Shown: piece by piece, positions 29,544-37,182 of the stretch
How positions within the stretch are numbered: the stretch's first letter is position 1
How the letters are laid out: each line of letters opens with the position of its first letter
Notes under the pieces: model-generated
Database searches by the model: none
The model's input: the letters and a program-made list of their open reading frames with translations, nothing else
Told to the model about the DNA's origin: nothing
Program-made: the position numbers and the translations under genes
Source of the DNA: Oerskovia paurometabola
Lineage (GTDB): Bacteria; Actinomycetota; Actinomycetes; Actinomycetales; Cellulomonadaceae
Length of the DNA: 64,000 nucleotides
Direction: 5' to 3'
Assembly (NCBI RefSeq): GCF_016907365.1
Contig: NZ_JAFBBV010000001.1
Location: forward strand, 3,782,001-3,846,000

Positions 29544-30116
29544 ATGGTGATCGAGGTGCGGCCCGCGACGGAGTTCGCCGACGTGCGCACGATGGTGGGG
29601 CCCAAGCGGCCCGACGCGAACGTGTGCTGGTGCCTGAGCTACCGCCTGCCCTCGAAGGAGAACGTCGCGCTCGTCGGTCCCGACCGCGGCGCGCTCGTCG
29701 AGGAGCTGTGCCGCCAGGACCCGCCCCCCGGCGTGCTCGCGTACGACGGGGACGAGGTCGTCGGCTGGGTTGCCGTGCACCCGCGCGCCGACACGGCCTT
29801 CGCCCGCAACCGCAAGATCCCGCACGTCGACGACCTCGACGTGTGGTCGGTGTGGTGCGTGCGGGTGCGCCCGGGCCACCGCGGGGCGGGCGTCTCGCAC
29901 CACCTGCTGCAGGGCGCGGTCGCCTTCGCCCGCGAGCACGGCGCACCGGCCGTCGAGGGGTACCCGCTCGACAACCAGGGGAAGAAGATCGACCTGACCA
30001 TGGCCTACGCGGGCACCAAGAAGCTCTTCGAGGACGCCGGGTTCACGCAGGCCGCGACGACCGGCTCGGTGCTCAACGGGTTCCCTCGCGTGCTCATGCG
30101 GCTCGACCTGCGCTGA
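29544..30116 (+). CDS. GNAT-family N-acetyltransferase
   Basis: The 190-residue cytoplasmic protein has the GNAT acetyl-CoA-binding segment VWCVRVRPGHRGAGVSHHLLQGAVAFAREHGA (motif A) at about 105-135. An unusual N-terminal part is rich in Trp/Cys (NVCWCLSYRLP). The substrate is unknown. The start is ATG with no good ribosome site. It is convergent with the nitroreductase gene, which ends 17 nt away. Confidence 0.85.
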   Translation: MVIEVRPATEFADVRTMVGPKRPDANVCWCLSYRLPSKENVALVGPDRGALVEELCRQDPPPGVLAYDGDEVVGWVAVHPRADTAFARNRKIPHVDDLDVWSVWCVRVRPGHRGAGVSHHLLQGAVAFAREHGAPAVEGYPLDNQGKKIDLTMAYAGTKKLFEDAGFTQAATTGSVLNGFPRVLMRLDLR

Positions 30117-30133
30117 CCCCGCGGGGCACGGTC

Positions 30134-30871
30134 TCACCACCCGCCGCGGTGCACCACGTCCTCGAGCGGTCGGCGCGGGCGTCGCGTCGGGGAACCCCCC
30201 GACGCCGTAGCGCCGACCCCAGGTCCCCTCGCGCCTTCCCGAGGGGCCGGGTCCGCCGCATGCCCGACGGCGACCACCCCGGTCACCAGGAACTCGTCCG
30301 GCACCCCGAACCCCTCCCGCAATGCCTCGACCTGCCCCGGCGGCACCCCGAAGAAGCACGCGCCGAGTCCCTCGTCGACCGCGGTCTGGAGCATGAGCAG
30401 CGACGCCATGCCCGCGTCGACGTGCCAGTACGGGACGTCCCACGGGGAGTCGCCCTCGCCCGTGGCCTGCGCCGCCGCACGGGCCTTGTCGTCCTCGGCG
30501 TACCGCCGTAGGTACGCCTCGCGCGACGTCAGGACCACGACGACCACGGGGGCCGTCCGCATCCCGGCGAGCCACCGGCTCTCCTTCGCGGCGCCGCCAG
30601 GGGCCGCGTCCCCCTCGCCGCCCGCACCCCCGGCGGAACCGCCCCCGCCCGGCTCCCCCACCGCGCGGGGCGAGGTCGCGGACCAGAAGCGCGCGACGCC
30701 GTCGGGCGTGTCGAGGACGACGAACGCCCACCCCTGCGTGAAGCCGGCGTTGGGTGCGCGGACCGCGTTGCGCAGCAGGCGGTCCACGGACCGGGGATCG
30801 ACGGGCTCGTCCGTGAAGCGTCGGACCATGCGGCGGCGGCGGACGACGTCCTGGAACTCCATGCCGACCAT
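30134..30871 (-). CDS. Nitroreductase-family protein
   Basis: The 245-residue flavoprotein-like sequence begins MVGMEFQDVVRRRRMVRRFTDEPVD, the typical FMN-binding N-terminus. It contains LLRNAVRAPNAGFTQGWAFVVLDTPDGVARFW, DAGMASLLMLQTAVDEGLGACFFGVPP and FLVTGVVAVGH. A Gly/Ala-rich insert (about 77-100) separates two conserved parts. Family members reduce nitro compounds or quinones with NAD(P)H, and some actinobacterial ones use F420; the nearby cofDC does not prove that here. Either ATG (30871 or 30862) could be the start. Confidence 0.88.
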   Translation of the reverse strand: MVGMEFQDVVRRRRMVRRFTDEPVDPRSVDRLLRNAVRAPNAGFTQGWAFVVLDTPDGVARFWSATSPRAVGEPGGGGSAGGAGGEGDAAPGGAAKESRWLAGMRTAPVVVVVLTSREAYLRRYAEDDKARAAAQATGEGDSPWDVPYWHVDAGMASLLMLQTAVDEGLGACFFGVPPGQVEALREGFGVPDEFLVTGVVAVGHAADPAPREGARGPGVGATASGGSPTRRPRRPLEDVVHRGGW

Positions 30872-31016
30872 GCTGCCAGCCCGCGGCCACACCGAGCACG
30901 CGGCCGAGCGTCCGGACCACCCGCTCCCCGCGCGCCGCCGCTCGCCCGGTGCCACGATGCGTGAGTCGCGCCGTCGGCCACGACCCGGCACCCCCCGTCG
31001 CAGGAAGGCCACGCAC

Positions 31017-32534
31017 GTGAGCGAAGAACGCAGGACGCCCGGCGCGGGGACCATCACGGTCGCCGCGCTCGCCGTCATGAACATCGTCGCGGTCGTGAGC
31101 CTGCGCGGGCTCCCCGCAGAGGCCGAGTACGGGCTCGCCTCGACGTTCTACTACCTGTTCGCGGCGCTGTTCTTCCTCGCCCCGGTGGGGCTCGTGGCTG
31201 CCGAGCTCGCGACGGGCTGGCCCGAGGAGGGCGGCATGTTCCGCTGGGTCGGCGAGGCGTTCGGCAGCCGGTGGGGGTTCCTCGCGATCTTCATGGTGTT
31301 CATCGAGGGCTGCATCTGGTTCCCCACGATCCTCACGTTCGCCGCCGTGACGCTCGCGTACACGGGGGACGCAGCGAGCGCCCCGCGGCTGTCGGGCGAC
31401 AAGGTGTTCGTGCTCGCGGTCGTGCTCGCGGTGTTCTGGCTCGCGACGCTCATCGCGCTGCGGGGCGTGAAGTCGTTCTCCCAGGTCGCGAAGTGGGGTG
31501 GGATCGTGGGGACGCTCGTGCCGGCCGCGATCCTCATCGGGCTGGCCGCCGCATACCTCGCGGCGGGCAACCCGTCGCAGGTCGAGCTCTCGTGGGGCGC
31601 GTTCGTGCCGGACCTGTCGAAGGTGTCGAACATCGTGCTCGCGGCGAGCATCTTCCTGTTCTACGCGGGCATGGAGATGAACGCGGTGCACGTGCGGTCG
31701 ATCAAGAACCCGATCCGCAACTACCCGATCGCGATCCTCGTGGCCGCGCTGGGGGCCGTCGTCGTGCTCGTCCTGGGGACGCTCGCCATCGCCGTGGTCA
31801 TCCCGACGGGGCAGATCGACCTGACGCAGAGCCTGCTCACGGCCTACCACCTGCTGCTCTCCTGGGCGGGGGTCGGGTGGGCGGCGCCGTACCTGGCCGC
31901 GATGCTGGCCGTGGGCGTGCTCGCGGGCATCGTGACCTGGGTCGCGGGCCCGGCGACGGGTCTGCTGTCCGTGGCGCGCGCGGGCTACCTGCCACGCTGG
32001 TTGCACCGGACGAACCGGGCGGGCATGCCCTCGCGCATCCTGCTGGTCCAGGCCGCGGTCGTCACGGTCCTGTCGGTCCTGTTCGTGGTCCTGCCGTCGG
32101 TCCAGGCCGCGTACCAGCTCCTGAGCCAGCTCACGGTGATCCTGTACCTGGTCGCGTACGTGCTCATGTTCGCGGCGGTCATCGCCCTGCGGTACTCCCA
32201 GCCCGCCCGACCGCGCCGCTACCACGTGCCCGGCGGCATCGTGGGCGTGTGGGTCATCGGCGGGTGCGGCCTGCTCGCGGCGGCTCTCGCGCTCGTGGTG
32301 AGCTTCGTGCCGCCCGCGCAGGTCGAGGTGGGTAGCCCGACGACGTACGTGGGTCTGCTCGTCGGCCTCAGCGTGGTCTTCGTGGCGCTGCCGTTCTGGG
32401 CGTACGCCGCGCGCCGGGCGTCGTGGCGCGACGAGACGCTCGACTTCGCACCGTTCACGTGGCAGGTCGGCGCCCAGGAGTCGGAGATCCGGGGCGCGGG
32501 GGCGCAGGCCGCGCCCCCCGAGGCGCCGGCCTAG
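31017..32534 (+). CDS. APC-superfamily amino acid permease (GadC/YjeM-like)
   Basis: This 505-residue integral membrane transporter starts with GTG behind AGGAAGG. About 12 hydrophobic segments are visible, opening with TITVAALAVMNIVAVVSLRGLP, the helix-1 break region of APC carriers. The conserved WVGEAFGSRWGFLAIFMVF (helix 3 region) and the amphipathic WLHRTNRAGMPSRILLVQA follow. The overall pattern recalls glutamate:GABA antiporters and YjeM; the substrate cannot be read from sequence. The stop codon lies inside a CTAG shared with the converging oxidoreductase gene. Confidence 0.9.
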   Translation: MSEERRTPGAGTITVAALAVMNIVAVVSLRGLPAEAEYGLASTFYYLFAALFFLAPVGLVAAELATGWPEEGGMFRWVGEAFGSRWGFLAIFMVFIEGCIWFPTILTFAAVTLAYTGDAASAPRLSGDKVFVLAVVLAVFWLATLIALRGVKSFSQVAKWGGIVGTLVPAAILIGLAAAYLAAGNPSQVELSWGAFVPDLSKVSNIVLAASIFLFYAGMEMNAVHVRSIKNPIRNYPIAILVAALGAVVVLVLGTLAIAVVIPTGQIDLTQSLLTAYHLLLSWAGVGWAAPYLAAMLAVGVLAGIVTWVAGPATGLLSVARAGYLPRWLHRTNRAGMPSRILLVQAAVVTVLSVLFVVLPSVQAAYQLLSQLTVILYLVAYVLMFAAVIALRYSQPARPRRYHVPGGIVGVWVIGGCGLLAAALALVVSFVPPAQVEVGSPTTYVGLLVGLSVVFVALPFWAYAARRASWRDETLDFAPFTWQVGAQESEIRGAGAQAAPPEAPA

Positions 32535-35500
32535 AGCCGCTCGGCGAGCAGCTCGACGAGCGCCTTGCCCTGCACGCCGCCGAGCTGGTCGGCCTGGGTG
32601 CGGCACGAGAACCCGTCGGCGAGGAAGATGTCGTTCGGGCCGGCCTTGCGCAGCGCGGGCAGGAGTGCGTTCTCCGCGACCGCCACCGACACGTCGTAGT
32701 GGCCCTTCTCCATGCCGAAGTTCCCGGCGAGGCCGCAGCATCCGGCGAGCGTGTCGATCGTGGCGCCGGCCCCGCGCAGCAGCTTCTCGTCGGCCGCGAA
32801 GCCCATGACGGAGTGCTGGTGGCAGTGCGGCTGGACGACGGCCGTGACGTCGGACAGGTCGGGCACCTGCCAGGTCTCGGGTGCGGGGCGCGTCTCGGGG
32901 CGCGTGAGGAGCTCGGCGACCGTGTGGGTCGCGCCCGCGACGGCCTTGGCGCGCGGGTCGTCGGGGAAGAGGTCGAGCAGGTCGGAGCGCAGCACCGCGG
33001 TGCACGAGGGCTCGAGCCCGACGATCGGGATCCCGTTGACCGCGAACGGTCCCAGGACCTGGAGCAGGTTCTCGAGCCGCTTGCGGGCCCCGTCGAGCTG
33101 GCCCGTGCTGATCCAGGTCAGGCCGCAGCAGGCCTGCTGGTCGGGCACGATCACGTCGTAGCCCGCGGCGTCGAGCACCGTGACCGCGGACTGCGGCACC
33201 GAGGGCGCGAGCGCGTCGCTGAACGAGTCGGTCCACAGCACGACCTGCGGCCGCTTGCCCGCCTTGGGCCGACCGGGCGTCTGCCCGACGGCGAGCCCTG
33301 GCACCCCGTTCGTCGCACCTCCGCGCTTCCACCAGGTGCGGAACGGGACCTCGGCGAACTTCGGCACCTCGCGGCGCGGGTCCATGCCGCCGAGCGAGAG
33401 CACGAGCTTCGCGAGCGGCCGGATGCCGAGGACCGTGTTGATGAACCGCGGCATCATGCCCGCGAGGCGCGACCAGCGCGGCAGCCAGCCGAGCGCGTAG
33501 TGGTTCATGGGGCGCAGCTTGCCCTGGTAGGTGCGGTGCAGGACCTCGGCCTTGTACTGGGCCATGTCGACGCCCGCCGGGCAGTCGGCCGAGCACGCCT
33601 TGCACGACAGGCACAGGTCGAGCGAGTCGCGCACCTCGGGCGACGTGAGGCCGCCCACGAGCGTGCCGTTGATCGCGTCCTGGAGCACGCGCGCCCGTCC
33701 GCGCGTGACGTCCTTCTCGTCCTTGGTCGCCTGGTAGGACGGGCACATGAACCCGCCCGACGCCGACGAGTCCGCGCGGCACTTGCCGACGCCGACGCAG
33801 CGGTGCACGGCCTGGGTCATGTCACCGTGGTCGTGGCCGAACGAGAAGCCGCCCTTGGTCGGCAGCACGGGCAGCGCCTTGGGCCGGCGCAGGTCTGCGT
33901 CGACCGCGTTGGGTCGCACGATCACCCCGGGGTTGAGGACGTCCTGCGGGTCGAACAGCGCCTTGACCTGCTCGAACAGCGAGATGGCCTCGGGCGAGTA
34001 CATGACGGGCAGCAGCTCCGAGCGTGCGCGGCCGTCGCCGTGCTCACCGGACAGCGAGCCGCCGTACTTGGCCACGAGCTCGGCGGCCTCGGTCATGAAG
34101 GTCCGCAGCACCGAGCCCGACGTCTCGAGCGGGATGTCGATGCGCAGGTGCACGCACCCGTCGCCGAAGTGCCCGTACGGCAGGCCGTCGACGCCGTAGC
34201 GCGCCATGAGCGCGTCGAGGTCGCGCAGGTAGGCGCCCAGCTTCTCGGGCGGGACGGCGGAGTCCTCCCAGCCCGGCCACGCCTGCTCCCCCGCCGGCGT
34301 GCGCCCGGCCAGCCCGGCGCCGTCGGCCCGGATCTGCCACATGGCCGTGGCGTCAGGACCTGCGGGCAGGATGCGTGTGGACGTCGACGCGGAGGCCGCG
34401 ACGATCGCCTCGGCGTTCGCGTACGCCTCCTCGGGAGTCGCTCCCCCGACCTCGACCATCATCCAGCCACCGCCCGGCGGCAGCTCGGGGACCGAGCCCG
34501 CACCCTTGGCGCGGCGCACCACGTCGACGAGGCGGGCGTCGAGGCCCTCGACCGCGAGCGGGCTCAGCGAGAGGAGGGCGGGGACGTCGTCGGCCGCGGT
34601 GGGCATGTCCTCGTAGGCGAGGACGACGAGCGTGGGCGCGCTCGGCATCGGGACCAGGGCGACCGTGGCCTCGAGGATCGTGACGAGGGTGCCCTCGGAG
34701 CCCACGAGGAACTTCGCGAGGTCCGAGCCGTTCTCCGGCAGCAGGTGCTCGACCGAGTACCCGGAGACCTGCCGCCCGAACCGCCCGAACTCGGTGCGGA
34801 TGAGCGCCAGGTTGTCCTTGACGAGCTGCGCGAGGCCGGGGACCGCCGCGAACGTCGGGTCGCCCTTGCCCGCGGTGAATCGCCGGCCCGTGCCGTCGAC
34901 CACGTCGAGCTCGACCACGTTGTCCGCGGTGCGCCCGTAGGCGACCGCGTGCGGACCGCACGCGTTGTTGCCGATCATGCCGCCGAGCGTCGCGCGGTTC
35001 TGCGTCGAGGGGTCGGGGCCGAAGCGCAGGCCGTGCGAGGCCGCGGCCTTCTGCAGCGTCGACATGACGACACCCGGCTCGATGCGGGCCGTGCGCGCCG
35101 CCGGGTCGACCGACAGGACCCGGTTGACGTGCCGCGAGAAGTCGATCACGACGCCCGGGCCGATCGAGTTGCCCGCGACCGACGTGCCCGCGCCGCGCGC
35201 CGTGAGCGGCACGCCGAGCTCGCGCGTCACCTCGAGCGTCGCCACGACGTCCTCGGTCGAGACCGGGAAGACCACCATCTCGGGGACGACGCGATAGTTC
35301 GACGCGTCGGTCGAGTACTCGGCCCGGCGACGCGTCGAGGAGTCGACGATGCCGCGCGTCGTGGTGCGCAGCGCGGCCGCGACGGCCTCGCGCGCCGCGT
35401 CCGCGGCACGCTCGGCCTCGCTGAGGGCCGCGGACCGCGTGGCCTCCTCGGCGGCGGCCGCCTTCGCGGCGTGCTGGGCGTCCGCCTCCGTGCGCTCGGG

Positions 35501-35539
35501 CGGGACGGGGGCTCCTGCGGCGTCGAGTTCAGCAGTCAC
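32531..35539 (-). CDS. FAD-binding and Fe-S oxidoreductase (D-2-hydroxyacid dehydrogenase, YdiJ type)
   Basis: The 1002-residue fusion has an FAD-binding PCMH domain (about 85-270, with VVPEMVVFPVSTEDVV, LGVPLTARGAGTSVAGNSIG and GGMIGNNACGPHA). An FAD-oxidase C domain follows (HFGDGCVHLRIDIPLE, SLSGEHGDGRARSELL), then a [4Fe-4S] part (CVGVGKCRADSSASG and CLSCKACSADCPAGVDM). Two CCG domains end it (CCGLTW and CCGLAGNFGMEKGHYDV). E. coli YdiJ, a D-2-hydroxyglutarate dehydrogenase, has the same order and length; D-lactate is an alternative substrate. A roughly 60-residue Ala/Glu-rich leader is extra. The GTG start at 35539 follows a palindromic region. Confidence 0.92.
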   Translation of the reverse strand: MTAELDAAGAPVPPERTEADAQHAAKAAAAEEATRSAALSEAERAADAAREAVAAALRTTTRGIVDSSTRRRAEYSTDASNYRVVPEMVVFPVSTEDVVATLEVTRELGVPLTARGAGTSVAGNSIGPGVVIDFSRHVNRVLSVDPAARTARIEPGVVMSTLQKAAASHGLRFGPDPSTQNRATLGGMIGNNACGPHAVAYGRTADNVVELDVVDGTGRRFTAGKGDPTFAAVPGLAQLVKDNLALIRTEFGRFGRQVSGYSVEHLLPENGSDLAKFLVGSEGTLVTILEATVALVPMPSAPTLVVLAYEDMPTAADDVPALLSLSPLAVEGLDARLVDVVRRAKGAGSVPELPPGGGWMMVEVGGATPEEAYANAEAIVAASASTSTRILPAGPDATAMWQIRADGAGLAGRTPAGEQAWPGWEDSAVPPEKLGAYLRDLDALMARYGVDGLPYGHFGDGCVHLRIDIPLETSGSVLRTFMTEAAELVAKYGGSLSGEHGDGRARSELLPVMYSPEAISLFEQVKALFDPQDVLNPGVIVRPNAVDADLRRPKALPVLPTKGGFSFGHDHGDMTQAVHRCVGVGKCRADSSASGGFMCPSYQATKDEKDVTRGRARVLQDAINGTLVGGLTSPEVRDSLDLCLSCKACSADCPAGVDMAQYKAEVLHRTYQGKLRPMNHYALGWLPRWSRLAGMMPRFINTVLGIRPLAKLVLSLGGMDPRREVPKFAEVPFRTWWKRGGATNGVPGLAVGQTPGRPKAGKRPQVVLWTDSFSDALAPSVPQSAVTVLDAAGYDVIVPDQQACCGLTWISTGQLDGARKRLENLLQVLGPFAVNGIPIVGLEPSCTAVLRSDLLDLFPDDPRAKAVAGATHTVAELLTRPETRPAPETWQVPDLSDVTAVVQPHCHQHSVMGFAADEKLLRGAGATIDTLAGCCGLAGNFGMEKGHYDVSVAVAENALLPALRKAGPNDIFLADGFSCRTQADQLGGVQGKALVELLAERL

Positions 35540-35958
35540 GTCGGCGATTCTCCCACCACTCCCCGGGGCCGCGGACGCGCGTCCGGGGAGTGTCCCGGAT
35601 CGGGGGTTGCGCGGGGGACGGGTCGGCACCGTGCCCGACGGCGGCGCGCGGTTCACTGCCCGGCGCCGGGCGGCGGAGCGGACGGAAGGTCCCCGGACCC
35701 ACCCTCGCCACGTGCGGGCCAGCACTCGGTGGTGCGCTGTGCCGGGTGCGCGGTGCACATGTGCGCCGTGCTGGGCTGCACCGTGCCAGGGGTGACCCTG
35801 TACGAGCCTGCCCACCGGCTCCTGGAGTTGCCCTGCCCGGGCCGGGTCGTGCTCGCTCCCGCTCGTGGCTACCGACTTCCGTCCGCTCCGGTCGCAACGG
35901 TACTGCGGGTCGGCCCGCGCACCGAGCCCGAGGGCGGAGCACGGGCGACCGGCGGGAC
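35540..35958. other. 419-bp intergenic region upstream of the FAD/Fe-S gene
   Basis: No gene is supported here on either strand; open frames are Arg/Pro-rich and look non-coding. The only structure seen is the overlapping palindromes at 35557-35592 next to the oxidoreductase start. Confidence 0.6.
35557..35592. promoter_or_regulatory. Overlapping palindromes before the FAD/Fe-S gene
   Basis: CACTCCCCGG (35557-35566) and CCGGGGAGTG (35583-35592) form a perfect 10-bp inverted repeat. It overlaps the 12-base palindrome GGACGCGCGTCC (35573-35584). The site is 17 nt upstream of the GTG start, so it could be an operator for a substrate-responsive repressor or a leader hairpin. Confidence 0.4.
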
Positions 35959-36522
35959 CTAGCGCCTCGTCTCGTACCTGGTCTGGAGCACACCGCCGGG
36001 GAACGTCCGGGTCTCCACCAGGTCCAGCTTCACCCAGGTGTCCAGGGACGGGAAGAACGGCGTGCCGCCGCCCACCAGGACCGGGTGGGTGACGATCACG
36101 TACTCGTCGATCAGCCCGGCCCGCATCACCGACGCGGCGAGGGCGGCGCCGCCGACGTCCAGCGGGCCGTCGTCCTCGGCCTTGAGCCGGGCGATCTCGG
36201 CGACGGCGTCGCCGGTGACCAGGCGGGCGTTCCAGTCGACCGCGCTGATCGTCGAGGAGAACACCACCTTCGGCATGTCCCGCCAGCGGCGGGCGAACTC
36301 GGCGTGCGCCGGTGTGACGCCGGGCTCTTGGTCGGCGGTCGACCAGTGGGGGCTCATCGCCTCCCACAGGCCGCGCCCGTACAACGCCGTGCCCGTCGCC
36401 CCCACCCGGTCGGACCACCACTGGAACAGCTCGTCGCTCGGCACGCTCCAGCCGAGGTCGTCGCCGGGCGCGGCGACGTATCCGTCCAGGCTCATGCTCA
36501 TGGCAAACGTCAGCTTCCCCAT
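35959..36522 (-). CDS. Dihydrofolate reductase/RibD C-terminal-domain family protein
   Basis: The 187-residue protein starts MGKLTFAMSMSLDGYVAAPGDDLGW, the standard opening of this family. It has ALYGRGLWEAM, PKVVFSSTI, and the C-terminal DVGGAALAASVMRAGLIDEYVIVTHPVLVGGGTPFF, which carries the NADPH-binding Gly residues. Members are stand-alone DHFR-like reductases of unknown substrate and are not the essential folate enzyme. GGGAGGA precedes the ATG. Confidence 0.9.
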   Translation of the reverse strand: MGKLTFAMSMSLDGYVAAPGDDLGWSVPSDELFQWWSDRVGATGTALYGRGLWEAMSPHWSTADQEPGVTPAHAEFARRWRDMPKVVFSSTISAVDWNARLVTGDAVAEIARLKAEDDGPLDVGGAALAASVMRAGLIDEYVIVTHPVLVGGGTPFFPSLDTWVKLDLVETRTFPGGVLQTRYETRR

Positions 36523-36620
36523 GGTGTCGTCCTCCCGGCTGCCGGTGTTCGGTGTACTACAGACGGCCGCAGTGGCGCGAAGTCATCGACGAGGACCTGT
36601 GCGACCCCGCGCGCGGGGCC

Positions 36621-37091
36621 TCAGCCCACGCCGTCACCCTCGACGTCAGCCGTCCAGTTGACCTGCTGGATGCGGGTGTCGAGCTCACGCAGCGCACGCG
36701 CCAGGTCGTCGGCCTCGGCCCGCGTCGCGGGCACGTCCACACCCGACACGTACCGCAGCTCGGTGCGCGTGAAACGGTCCTGGGAGGCCGATGCGGCGTC
36801 GGCGAGGTCGCTCCGCAGACGGTGCCGCAGGCGCAGCACGTCGCGACGCGCGAGCGCGGCCGTCATGGTCAGGCCAGGCTCGACCTCGGTCGCGAGGTTC
36901 GCCGCGTTGATGCGCCCGATCAAGGACTCGAGCTGCGCCGCGGTGCGCTCGTGCTCGGCGAGCAGCGCGACCGGGTCCTCGGCCGGGAGGTCGCCCTCCT
37001 GGTGGCGGGCGTTCGCGATCGCCCTGCTCGCCAGCTGGGCGAGCCGGCGCTGGAGGTCGGCGCGCTGCGCGAGGGCCTCGGCGAGCTTCAT
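36621..37091 (-). CDS. DIP1984-family protein
   Basis: The 156-residue all-helical, charged protein begins MKLAEALAQRADLQRRLAQLASRAIANARHQEGDLPAEDP. A central LIGRINAANLATEVEPGLTMTAALARRDVLRLRH follows, with a C-terminal helix ending ELDTRIQQVNWTADVEG. This matches the small DIP1984 (septicolysin-like) family found in actinomycetes and firmicutes. The function is not established. No membrane or signal segment is seen. Confidence 0.85.
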   Translation of the reverse strand: MKLAEALAQRADLQRRLAQLASRAIANARHQEGDLPAEDPVALLAEHERTAAQLESLIGRINAANLATEVEPGLTMTAALARRDVLRLRHRLRSDLADAASASQDRFTRTELRYVSGVDVPATRAEADDLARALRELDTRIQQVNWTADVEGDGVG

Positions 37092-37182
37092 CGTTGATCG
37101 ACTCCTGGTGCTGGGACGGGACGGACTTCCGGTCCGAACCTATCTCGGTCCGACGAACCCGTCGCAGGATCGCCGCACCTGC

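Noticed and set aside
29493..33782. 1429-codon minus-strand open frame across several genes
   Set aside because: It crosses the GNAT, nitroreductase, permease and part of the FAD gene in shadow frames and contains no family motif.
35590..35958. Possible small gene between the FAD/Fe-S and DHFR-like genes
   Set aside because: Open frames exist on both strands, but none has a ribosome site with plausible composition or a recognisable domain.
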